NCBI GenBank assembly: GCA_019057975.1
Contig: JAHLWJ010000101.1
Coordinates: 1-13,989, forward strand
Direction of reading: 5' to 3'
DNA length: 13,989 nt
DNA from: Promethearchaeota archaeon
GTDB taxonomy: Archaea; Asgardarchaeota; Lokiarchaeia; Sigynarchaeales; SOKP01
Shown: positions 1 through 6,440 of the stretch, piece after piece
Numbering within the stretch: position 1 is the first letter of the stretch
How the letters are laid out: each line of letters opens with the position of its first letter
The notes under the pieces: model-generated
Seen by the model: only the letters and a program-made list of their open reading frames with translations
Databases searched by the model: none
Told to the model about the DNA's origin: nothing
Translations under genes and position numbers: made by a program

Positions 1-30
1 AATAATATTATATTTTTTAATTCTTGAAAT

Positions 31-38
31 ATTATAAT
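31..38 (+). promoter_or_regulatory. TATA-like box of the phosphodiesterase gene
   Basis: ATTATAAT is centred about 28 bases before ATG 63, the spacing expected of an archaeal TATA box for a transcript with almost no leader. In such AT-rich DNA the match alone is weak; the spacing, repeated at other genes here, is the main support. Confidence 0.35.
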
Positions 39-62
39 TCCTACCTCAAGATTTCTAATATT

Positions 63-1637
63 ATGAATAAGATAAATAGGATTATCTACTGCATAATTGA
101 TAATGTAAGATCTGACCATCTATTTAATTTCATAGAAAGAGGATTGCTCCCTAACATAAAGAAATTGATGGAAAATGGGATTTATTCCAAGAATTGCATA
201 ACTGATTTTCCACCTATTACTTATCCTACTCAGGCTTCATTAATTACAGGAACTTACACTGGTGATTACCGCAGAGAATTCTGTCATGGTGTTCCGTTAA
301 TGAATTGGATGGGTCGTGATATTTCCCCCCCATTTTTAAGAGATTACACTGCCAAAAATCTACAAATATATAAGTTAAATAAAGATCTTGGAAACAGATG
401 CAAAACTATTCTTGAAATGGTTGGAGATGGGAAGACTGCTAGTATTGCTCAGTTTGTCAGCCGGGGATCAAAGTATTTTTTTCCTGAAAGAAAAACTAAA
501 CTTGCTATGTTTTATCTAACTTTATACTATTCACGAAATATAAAGAAAATGATGACCAGAGCTGATACTAGCGTAGTAAAAAAGCTAATTGACACTTTTA
601 AAAAACCAAAAAAATATATTAAAGATTCTGAACCTCCAGTTGCATCATTATTATGGTTTATGACACCTGACATTTTGTTACATATTTTTGGGTTCAATTC
701 GCAAATCTATAAATTGAATATTTTGCATATCGATAAAGTAATTGGTCTATTAGTTGAAAGTTTGGATAAAATGGGATATTTAGAGGATACTGCAATAGCA
801 ATTGCTGCAGATCACGGAAATTATAAAGCAGAAAGATATGGAAAAATATTTGATTTTTTTAAAGCAAATAAATTAACTCATTATCATCCTCGAAGGAATT
901 TACGGGGAAATATGAATTTAGCGAAATATGACGGAATTGGTTTCTTTAATTTTAAAGGAAATACTAATTCTGCTGTAAAAAATAGTTGGTCTCATCCCAC
1001 TGTTAAAGAATTGGAAAGTTATGGCCCTAAAAAAATAAATTTGCTGCAAGACTTATTCAAAATTGAAGGCAGCCATCTAATGTACTATAGAGATGAAAAA
1101 AATACAGTCAATAAGGGAATTATTCATTTAAAGAAGAAGAATAAAAAATCAAAAAAAATAATTTCCGGTGCTATTGAATATTCCGGTATAGGTAATAATT
1201 ATAAAACGAAATACATTATAGAAAATGATGATACCGATATTTTCGATTACTCAAACGACGAAAATGCTAGCAAATTAATGGATAACAAATTTCATACCAT
1301 TCAAGAATGGTTGGGTGCTACATACCACCTTGACTATCCAATGTACCCCGATTTAATACCCCGTCATTTTAAAAATCCTAGAAGCTCAGATATAATTTTA
1401 AGTAATGATGGATCAGTAGTTTATAATCTAAAAAATGGGAAAAAAGGGAATAAAAATATCTATAATCATGATAGGGGTATAAGAGAATGTATGAACGTTC
1501 CGTTGATTATCGGTGGGTCCTTAGAGATCCCCCATAAAGATATTCCCTACTGTAAAATAACTGATATTGTCCCAACTCTTTTGAAATTTTTAGGAAAAAA
1601 ACCACATAACAGTGTTGTTGGTCAAAGTTTAATATAA
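63..1637 (+). CDS. Type I phosphodiesterase / nucleotide pyrophosphatase family protein (alkaline phosphatase superfamily)
   Basis: A 524-residue, probably two-metal hydrolase of phosphate mono- or diesters. All seven positions expected for the NPP-type site are visible: D13 in IIDNVRSDH, nucleophile T53 in ITYPTQASLITG, D203 and H207 in PDILLHIFG, D250-H251 in AADHGN, and H469 in NHDRG. The closing ITDIVPTLLKFLG is the usual C-terminal signature of this superfamily. There is no signal peptide or membrane helix, so it should act in the cytosol. I chose ATG 63 over an in-frame TTG at 24 because a TATA-like ATTATAAT sits about 28 bases upstream and the core beta strand starts at residue 7. The segment between D250 and H469 is long and lysine/asparagine-rich. 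The substrate cannot be read from sequence; nucleotides, sugar phosphates or phosphonates are all possible. It converges on the phosphate transport genes, which fits phosphate metabolism. The family call is firm, the substrate unknown. Confidence 0.9.
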   Translation: MNKINRIIYCIIDNVRSDHLFNFIERGLLPNIKKLMENGIYSKNCITDFPPITYPTQASLITGTYTGDYRREFCHGVPLMNWMGRDISPPFLRDYTAKNLQIYKLNKDLGNRCKTILEMVGDGKTASIAQFVSRGSKYFFPERKTKLAMFYLTLYYSRNIKKMMTRADTSVVKKLIDTFKKPKKYIKDSEPPVASLLWFMTPDILLHIFGFNSQIYKLNILHIDKVIGLLVESLDKMGYLEDTAIAIAADHGNYKAERYGKIFDFFKANKLTHYHPRRNLRGNMNLAKYDGIGFFNFKGNTNSAVKNSWSHPTVKELESYGPKKINLLQDLFKIEGSHLMYYRDEKNTVNKGIIHLKKKNKKSKKIISGAIEYSGIGNNYKTKYIIENDDTDIFDYSNDENASKLMDNKFHTIQEWLGATYHLDYPMYPDLIPRHFKNPRSSDIILSNDGSVVYNLKNGKKGNKNIYNHDRGIRECMNVPLIIGGSLEIPHKDIPYCKITDIVPTLLKFLGKKPHNSVVGQSLI

Positions 1638-1640
1638 TTA

Positions 1641-1652
1641 TATTTATAAATA
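1641..1652. repeat. 12-bp perfect palindrome between convergent genes
   Basis: TATTTATAAATA lies in the 40-base gap between the stop codons of the convergent phosphodiesterase and DUF47 genes. It could be part of a two-way transcription end or just AT-rich chance. No long T tract accompanies it. Confidence 0.25.
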
Positions 1653-1677
1653 ACTTGATCTAACCTTCAATACAAAG

Positions 1678-2340
1678 TTACAATTTTTCTGCGCTTGTTA
1701 ATAGTACCAAAATATAATCTGCAACACCCTCGATTGAATCTGATATTGCTTCTAAAATGTCAAATACGTTTCCAGCTGTGAAAATCGTAAAAAAATTTAC
1801 AGTATATTCGGTTTCTTGGAGATTTTTTCTCAATTTAATATTAAGCAGATCTACTGTATGCTCAAGCTGATTTATTTGTGTGGAGAATTTCATTATATTT
1901 TTTCTTTCCTCGAGCAAATCGAGTACGATTTTATCTAGATATTGAACGCAGTCAACTGTAGTTTTCATCATTTCTAAGATTAAATCAATTGTTTCTTTAC
2001 TACTTTCCTCCCAAAATTTCAAAGGAATTGTATTGATTCTACGTGCAACACCTGTACAGCAATTTGCAACATCATCCATCCTTTTAATTAAATGGGATAA
2101 ATTTTGTCTAACGCTTGGATTTAGTTCTCCTCTTGAGATATCTCTTTGGATTTTCCTTCTTAAGTTATCTGCATCTCTTTCTAAAACATCAACTTTATGA
2201 AATAGTTTATGTGACTTTTCAACATCTTTTCCTTTCAATAAAATCTGTAAACCTGCATCTAAATTCTTTACAGTTTCTTGAACTATTTGAGCATGTTTGA
2301 CGGATTTTTCTAAAGCATTGACAGCAGTTTCTCTTTTCAA
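1678..2340 (-). CDS. DUF47 / PhoU-like phosphate transport regulator
   Basis: A 220-residue all-helical cytosolic protein of the DUF47 (PhoU-like) family, which is usually encoded beside PiT phosphate permeases and thought to control them. PhoU-type acidic helix motifs recur: E54/D58 in LERDADNLRRKI, D89-D90 in RMDDVAN, E160/D164 in LEHTVDLL and E197/D201 in ILEAISDSIEGVADYI; in PhoU relatives these bind metal clusters. Length is normal for the family. The start is TTG: the in-frame stretch upstream holds no ATG, GTG or other TTG before a stop, and a TATAAATA box sits about 22 bases upstream, pointing to a leaderless mRNA. It follows the permease gene by 80 bases on the same strand but seems to have its own promoter. 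Family assignment is confident; the regulatory role is inferred from the family and neighbours. Confidence 0.9.
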   Translation of the reverse strand: MKRETAVNALEKSVKHAQIVQETVKNLDAGLQILLKGKDVEKSHKLFHKVDVLERDADNLRRKIQRDISRGELNPSVRQNLSHLIKRMDDVANCCTGVARRINTIPLKFWEESSKETIDLILEMMKTTVDCVQYLDKIVLDLLEERKNIMKFSTQINQLEHTVDLLNIKLRKNLQETEYTVNFFTIFTAGNVFDILEAISDSIEGVADYILVLLTSAEKL

Positions 2341-2358
2341 AAATTCAATTAAAGACCC

Positions 2359-2366
2359 TATTTATA
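2359..2366 (-). promoter_or_regulatory. TATA box of the DUF47 gene
   Basis: TATAAATA on the minus strand is centred about 22 bases before the TTG start at 2340. It is the cleanest TATA box in the window and implies that the mRNA starts at or next to the start codon. Confidence 0.55.
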
Positions 2367-2420
2367 CCACCATATTGTTTCAGTTATTATTATATATTTT
2401 TTTTTTCTTTTTAACATTTA

Positions 2421-3458
2421 TCATGATAATCCAAATGAACTTAAAATGAAATATAAAAATCCTGCTAAAAAAGCAGCTATTGGAAATGTAAGAACCCAAT
2501 AGAGCCCCATTTTACCCAAACCTCTATAGTCTATTTCTTTCTTTTGAGCGATACTTAAACCAATAATACAAAATACTATTACATGCGAGTGACTAATTGG
2601 GAGAGCCAAAAGTGTGGCAATCATTAGAATTATAGCAGAACTTATTTGAATAATGAATCCCTCGCTAGGGCGCGTATCTATCATATGGGAAGCCAGATTT
2701 CGGATTACATATCGTGCCGCAAAATAAATGCCAAGGAAAGCAAAAATACCACAAGCAATAGTAAACGTAAGGTATTGACCATTGGTTATAGAATTATTTT
2801 CTCTAAGACCTAAAAGAATACCTAAAGCTTCCCCAGAATTAGCTCCAACCCAAATTTCGGCAAATATAACTGCAGCAAATAACAACCATTTAAAAGTTTT
2901 TTCAGATTTTTCTATCTGATTTAGTCCTTTGAGACGAGATAAGAATAACTTAGCACTTATTTTAAAGAGAATATATGTTATTAATAAACCAGATAACGGG
3001 GATATAAACCAGCTTAACACTACATCTCTTAACTTATCATAGTTAAACGCAGTATTAAGATCAACCCCACCTTGAAAGATTGCATAAACTATGACTACAC
3101 CAACAATGCTACCAATTAAAGAGTGGGTACTACTCAGGGGAATGCCGGCAAAACTACCTATTACTAACCATGTAATGCTGCTTATCAGTACGGCTAAGAG
3201 CATAATATTAGTATATTTTGATTCTAAACCTTCACCTAAAAGACTTTTACCTACTGTTTCAGGAACGAAACCTCCACTAAAAAGAATCATACCAGAACCT
3301 ATTGCGGCACCTCCCACTATTAGAGCAATTTTAAATTTGAGGACGCCAGCGCCTACTAAAGCAGCAAGGGTCTCGTCATTGGAACCGATGCTGAATGCGA
3401 GCGCCACCGCCATAACTATTAAAACTATGATTAGAGTTAAATTAATGTCAGTAGCCAT
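2421..3458 (-). CDS. PiT-family inorganic phosphate (anion) permease
   Basis: A 345-residue multi-pass membrane protein of the PiT family (PF01384), which moves phosphate across the cell membrane with Na+ or H+; a few relatives carry sulfate. The inverted-repeat design is visible: GSND at 25-28 with PLSSTHS near 107-112 in the first half, and GANS at 205-208 with PISHSH at 287-292 in the second. Canonical copies read GAND and P-STTH in both halves, so the second half here has lost the Asp of GAND and the Thr-Thr of STTH. About ten hydrophobic segments are separated by short loops plus a charged loop near 175-190. ATG 3458 is well placed, 22 bases after the upstream PhoU-like gene, with TATA-like AT-rich sequence about 20 bases upstream. 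Flanking PhoU-like genes on both sides support phosphate as the substrate, but the altered motifs leave some doubt. Confidence 0.9.
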   Translation of the reverse strand: MATDINLTLIIVLIVMAVALAFSIGSNDETLAALVGAGVLKFKIALIVGGAAIGSGMILFSGGFVPETVGKSLLGEGLESKYTNIMLLAVLISSITWLVIGSFAGIPLSSTHSLIGSIVGVVIVYAIFQGGVDLNTAFNYDKLRDVVLSWFISPLSGLLITYILFKISAKLFLSRLKGLNQIEKSEKTFKWLLFAAVIFAEIWVGANSGEALGILLGLRENNSITNGQYLTFTIACGIFAFLGIYFAARYVIRNLASHMIDTRPSEGFIIQISSAIILMIATLLALPISHSHVIVFCIIGLSIAQKKEIDYRGLGKMGLYWVLTFPIAAFLAGFLYFILSSFGLS

Positions 3459-3480
3459 ATCAAATCATAAATATATATTT

Positions 3481-4143
3481 TTAATCGAAAACTAGATATT
3501 TTGTTGCTAAAAACTGGATGTATTCAGCGAAGGCTTTAATGTGATCGGCTAACATCATGATATTTTCTATCAATTCTTTTAGATACAAGAAGGTCCTTGA
3601 TAAATAATCCATGTCATAATTATAAAGTCGATTTAATAGTTGGAATTCTTCTATTCTCATTTTCCGTCTTTCTTCCTTGACTTCTTCACAGATGTCATAA
3701 GCTTTACTTAAATCGGTTCCTATTGATTTAACGGCGTCAGATACTTCATTTGAAATTATTTTTAAAGATTTGAGAACGCTTTGGATTTGTGATTTAAATT
3801 TCTCATCGGGAAACACTGCTTTATAAAGAAGCAATTTATTTGCTATGAATTCCCCAATGTTCTTAATCTCATTTATTCTATCGAAGAGTTTTAACCTGTC
3901 TGCTTTTGAAAACATCAATTTTGATTTAAATATTTTGGATTCGAATCTCTTCTTAATTTTAACTTCCGTATTAGTATCTATTACATAATGCAAATTTTTT
4001 TCAAAGCTATCAAAATTTTCCTCTACAAGAAATTCAATTCCTTCAATTAACTTTAAATTTTGTTCATTGATAACATCCATAAATAAATGAGTTAGTTTAT
4101 CTATGCTTAGTTTGCTAAGCTCTTTCTCGTCAATCTCTATCAT
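3481..4143 (-). CDS. Divergent PhoU/DUF47-like protein, second regulator of the PiT locus
   Basis: A 220-residue helical, highly charged protein without signal or membrane segments. Its layout resembles PhoU/DUF47: a charged N-terminal helix region, a central FSKADRLKLFDRINEIKNIGEFIANKL matching in spirit the D-rich helix of DUF47 proteins (key residues D, R, D, E), and a C-terminal helix ending LADHIKAFAEYIQFLA. It is clearly different from the other PhoU-like protein at 1678-2340, so the two are not a recent duplication. I chose ATG 4143 over an in-frame TTG three codons upstream, because an ATAAATAA box is centred about 22 bases before it. It lies directly upstream of the permease (22-base gap), so co-transcription is plausible. 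Its likely role is to sense or gate phosphate uptake. Assignment rests on pattern and neighbourhood, so it is moderately sure. Confidence 0.75.
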   Translation of the reverse strand: MIEIDEKELSKLSIDKLTHLFMDVINEQNLKLIEGIEFLVEENFDSFEKNLHYVIDTNTEVKIKKRFESKIFKSKLMFSKADRLKLFDRINEIKNIGEFIANKLLLYKAVFPDEKFKSQIQSVLKSLKIISNEVSDAVKSIGTDLSKAYDICEEVKEERRKMRIEEFQLLNRLYNYDMDYLSRTFLYLKELIENIMMLADHIKAFAEYIQFLATKYLVFD

Positions 4144-4161
4144 ATAAATCAAAAATAATTA

Positions 4162-4169
4162 TTATTTAT
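4162..4169 (-). promoter_or_regulatory. TATA-like box upstream of the PhoU-like/PiT genes
   Basis: ATAAATAA on the minus strand is centred about 22 bases before ATG 4143, again consistent with a leaderless transcript. It would drive the PhoU-like gene and possibly the permease. Confidence 0.4.
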
Positions 4170-4217
4170 GTAAATAATGATTACATAACATTTAAGCAGA
4201 GAGTTATATGAATATAT

Positions 4218-4233
4218 AGTTCTTAAAAGAACT
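4218..4233. promoter_or_regulatory. 16-bp perfect palindrome, candidate operator
   Basis: AGTTCTTAAAAGAACT has two perfect 7-bp arms around a central AA. It lies in the gap between the PhoU-like/PiT genes (minus) and the small plus-strand gene at 4363, roughly 50 bases upstream of the proposed minus-strand TATA box. The GC-containing arms make it more than AT noise. A dimeric regulator could bind here and act on one or both directions; that is inference. Confidence 0.4.
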
Positions 4234-4332
4234 TTAATTTTATGATTTAATTATTAATTAATCTTCAAACAAGTTAGAGTTGTTAATGGGTTAATAATGA
4301 ATTTAATGTACCTATTTTTCATTAAGCATGAA

Positions 4333-4340
4333 TTTAAATA
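4333..4340 (+). promoter_or_regulatory. TATA box of the small gene at 4363
   Basis: TTTAAATA is centred about 26 bases before the GTG at 4363, the classic archaeal position for a leaderless start, and is the main reason for believing the small gene. Confidence 0.45.
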
Positions 4341-4362
4341 CAGGTAATTTCATTAATCAATT

Positions 4363-4512
4363 GTGTCGGATAAAGAAATGGCTTATGATATAAGATTAGA
4401 GATTTCACGGGAGGAAATTTTAAATAAAATTTGGTTAAGTGAAGAATTACAGATTCAACCTAAACAATATCATAATACTATAATCGACAACTTTCTAAAA
4501 CTGATTAATTAA
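4363..4512 (+). CDS. Small hypothetical protein, 49 aa
   Basis: An unrecognised small protein, acidic near the start, reading MSDKEMAYDIRLEISREEIL at its N-terminus and ending IIDNFLKLIN. It is probably helical, with no membrane segment and no cysteines. GTG 4363 is chosen because a TTTAAATA box lies about 26 bases upstream and no Shine-Dalgarno is present, which suits leaderless initiation; an in-frame ATG at 4378 would give 44 residues. Ten bases after the stop comes GG-C-TTTTTTT, a plausible archaeal T-tract terminator, so promoter, ORF and terminator form a compact unit. It points away from the phosphate transport genes and shares their upstream region. No function can be assigned. Confidence 0.5.
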   Translation: MSDKEMAYDIRLEISREEILNKIWLSEELQIQPKQYHNTIIDNFLKLIN

Positions 4513-4521
4513 AATTAAGGC

Positions 4522-4528
4522 TTTTTTT
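4522..4528 (+). terminator. T7 tract after the small gene
   Basis: Seven Ts follow the small plus-strand ORF by ten bases, preceded by GGC. Archaeal RNA polymerase commonly terminates on such T tracts without a hairpin. Confidence 0.4.
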
Positions 4529-4570
4529 AATATCGATATTTAATAGACACTTGTTTTGCTAAGCTAATTT

Positions 4571-5452
4571 TCAATCTATTGGCCAATCAAGTAGAGAGGA
4601 TATCAAATTTTTTCTCGAAAGAGCACCTCGAGTCATTTGCCCGACAAAACTTTCCTTACCGTATACTTGTTTTAATATTTTTCTGATAATTTGTTTTTTA
4701 GAATATTTATTTTTAGGAAAGGTTTTATAAACTTCGTGGACTTGTTGATGTCTTTTTTTAATTTCCCTTAATTTCTCAATCAAAAAATCTCTGCCATGAA
4801 ATACACCATTACCTGCAGAAAATATTAGTAAGTCATTCATACCCTCAGTAAAGTCATACAATTCTTGTAGAGCTTGAAAAATTAATGAAATATCTTCTTG
4901 TATATCACTATGTCCACCGAATATCATCTTGTATTTTGGTTGTACTGCATCTGCAACAAAAGCCCATTGCTGCTTTCTTTCTATAAGGGTAATCAGTTCT
5001 GGAGCATGTCCAGACATGGGAAATAGTTCAAACCTATATTTTTTTGATTTCGTAGTTATGGATTCTTCTTTAGGTATAGCACTCACAGGTAATAGTTTCG
5101 GTCCCCAAGCCATTTGGCGATAATCTGGATAAGTATTACCGGTTTTTAAAAGATCAATGGCTTTTTCACTAGAAAATATTGGAATTCCAAACTCTGTGTT
5201 TAATAGATGAGCTCCACCAGCATGATCCTCATGAGTATGTGTAATAAAACATTTCTCAATCATGTCTTCAGGATTCAATGAGTTCACAAACTCTCGCAGT
5301 TCATCAACTCCTCCAGGAGCTCCCGAATCAATGAGAAGACTATCAACTAAATAACAAGATGTAAAAAAAGGGTTGGTCATCAATTCACTATCTGATGACC
5401 ACTGCCATTCTAAAATTTCATTATTACAATGATAATCTATTCGAACTACCAA
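4571..5452 (-). CDS. Metallo-beta-lactamase fold hydrolase, LACTB2-like
   Basis: A 293-residue cytosolic metal-dependent hydrolase. The binuclear metal motif HxHxDH is clear at 72-77 (THTHEDHAGG), followed by H149 in SGHAPE, D168 in FVADAV and H219 in GNGVFHG, so all usual ligands are present. The C-terminal 40 residues (about 251-290, from SKKQIIRKILKQ) look like the small winged-helix domain found at the end of LACTB2-type members. LACTB2 relatives act as RNA endonucleases, others in this branch on thioesters, so the substrate is open. The start is TTG 5452: the in-frame stretch above has no other usual start, a TTTAAATT box lies about 24 bases upstream, and a GGAG sits ten bases before it. 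It follows the crotonase gene by 47 bases on the same strand; this neighbour makes an acyl-thioester substrate possible, but this is inference. Confidence 0.88.
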   Translation of the reverse strand: MVVRIDYHCNNEILEWQWSSDSELMTNPFFTSCYLVDSLLIDSGAPGGVDELREFVNSLNPEDMIEKCFITHTHEDHAGGAHLLNTEFGIPIFSSEKAIDLLKTGNTYPDYRQMAWGPKLLPVSAIPKEESITTKSKKYRFELFPMSGHAPELITLIERKQQWAFVADAVQPKYKMIFGGHSDIQEDISLIFQALQELYDFTEGMNDLLIFSAGNGVFHGRDFLIEKLREIKKRHQQVHEVYKTFPKNKYSKKQIIRKILKQVYGKESFVGQMTRGALSRKNLISSLLDWPID

Positions 5453-5471
5453 AGATCTGGAACTCCAATAA

Positions 5472-5479
5472 AATTTAAA
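5472..5479 (-). promoter_or_regulatory. TATA-like box of the metallo-beta-lactamase gene
   Basis: TTTAAATT on the minus strand is centred about 24 bases before TTG 5452, within the short gap after the crotonase stop. It suggests that the gene can be transcribed on its own as well as by read-through. Confidence 0.35.
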
Positions 5480-5499
5480 AAATAATATTTAAATAATGG

Positions 5500-6327
5500 T
5501 TATTTGCCTGTCCATTTTGGTTTTTGCTTTTGTATTCTTGCCATTACTCCAGTCATAAAATCTTTTGATGTTAATAATTGGGAATTTACAAGACCTTCCA
5601 ATTCTAATCCGAATTCAAGATTTTGACCATAGATAGAGTCAATTAACCTCTTACCGAGTCCAACAGCAAGCGGGGCACTTTCTTTTAATTCATCCGTATA
5701 TTTTTTCACCAAAACGTCTAGATTTTCTCTGTTTTTTGCTACACCATTTACTACTCCCATTCTATACGCTTCAACGCCATTAAAAACCCTTCCAGTTAAT
5801 GCTATATCTTTTGCGTGCGATATTCCACAAAGACGAGTAAGCCTAGTTGTCCCAGAAACGTCAGGAATAATTCCTACCTTTACTTCAGGCATACTAAATG
5901 TAGCATTTTCTAAACAAAACCGGAAATCACATGCGAGAGCTATCTCAAATCCTAAACCTAAGCAGAATCCTTCAATTCTAGCAATAAATGGCTTTTCAAT
6001 TTTCCCGATTTTTACTACTAATGGATGAAATCTAGTATTTAAGAAGTACCTGAAATGGGGTGGTGTATTTAAATCAGGATTTCTTCCCCCTCCAGAATTA
6101 TCTTGACCAGCTAGAGTATTCAAGTCAATTCCAGCACTAAAATAATCTGTTGCTCCTGTAATAATAATAATTCTAGTTTTTGAACGTTCTGCTTCTTCAA
6201 TCGCTTCTTCTAAACTATTTATTACTTCCCAATTTAACGCGTTTCTTTTCTCTAAGCGATTCAACTTAATTGTAGTTATTGTTTGTTCTTCGTTCTCTTC
6301 TATTAGAACTACTTTTTTTTCGCTCAT
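5500..6327 (-). CDS. Enoyl-CoA hydratase/isomerase (crotonase) family protein
   Basis: A 275-residue soluble crotonase-fold enzyme acting on acyl-CoA thioesters, typically adding water to or moving a double bond in fatty-acid or amino-acid degradation. Oxyanion-hole segments are seen at 63-68 (FSAGID) and 120-126 (GFCLGLG). The two catalytic glutamates of hydratases fit E128 (GFEIALACD) and E148 (MPEVKVG), exactly 20 residues apart as in rat enoyl-CoA hydratase. D156 in IIPDVSGTTRL adds a third carboxylate at the place where dienoyl-CoA isomerases have one, so isomerase activity is also possible. A glycine/asparagine-rich loop at 75-90 could be a substrate loop. Start ATG 6327 has a clear AGGAG nine bases upstream, the best ribosome-binding site among the large genes. 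It lies between an Fe-S protein and a metallo-beta-lactamase on the same strand. Confidence 0.92.
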   Translation of the reverse strand: MSEKKVVLIEENEEQTITTIKLNRLEKRNALNWEVINSLEEAIEEAERSKTRIIIITGATDYFSAGIDLNTLAGQDNSGGGRNPDLNTPPHFRYFLNTRFHPLVVKIGKIEKPFIARIEGFCLGLGFEIALACDFRFCLENATFSMPEVKVGIIPDVSGTTRLTRLCGISHAKDIALTGRVFNGVEAYRMGVVNGVAKNRENLDVLVKKYTDELKESAPLAVGLGKRLIDSIYGQNLEFGLELEGLVNSQLLTSKDFMTGVMARIQKQKPKWTGK

Positions 6328-6336
6328 TTTCTTTCA

Positions 6337-6341
6337 CTCCT
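6337..6341 (-). promoter_or_regulatory. Shine-Dalgarno AGGAG before the crotonase start
   Basis: AGGAG on the minus strand ends nine bases before ATG 6327 and fixes this start. It contrasts with the mostly leaderless look of the other genes and implies a transcript with a 5' leader, or read-through from the Fe-S gene. Confidence 0.6.
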
Positions 6342-6409
6342 AATTTAGATTCAATTTAAAATGTATAATTAAAAGAAATAAAGTAAATTGAAATAAAAAT
6401 ATTATTCAG

Positions 6410-6433
6410 TATTCTAACTTAATGATTAGAATA
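6410..6433 (-). terminator. Hairpin after the Fe-S protein gene
   Basis: TATTCTAA and TTAGAATA form perfect 8-bp arms around an 8-base loop, starting seven bases past the Fe-S gene stop on the minus strand. An A/T-rich run with TATTTTTATTT follows in that direction. This could end or stabilise the Fe-S transcript, separating it from the crotonase gene 113 bases away. Confidence 0.4.
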
Positions 6434-6440
6434 GAACCAA

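Noticed and set aside
3091..3495. 134-codon plus-strand frame opposite the PiT gene
   Set aside because: Antisense shadow of a firmly identified membrane protein; its composition (P, T and A rich) reflects the reverse complement of hydrophobic codons.
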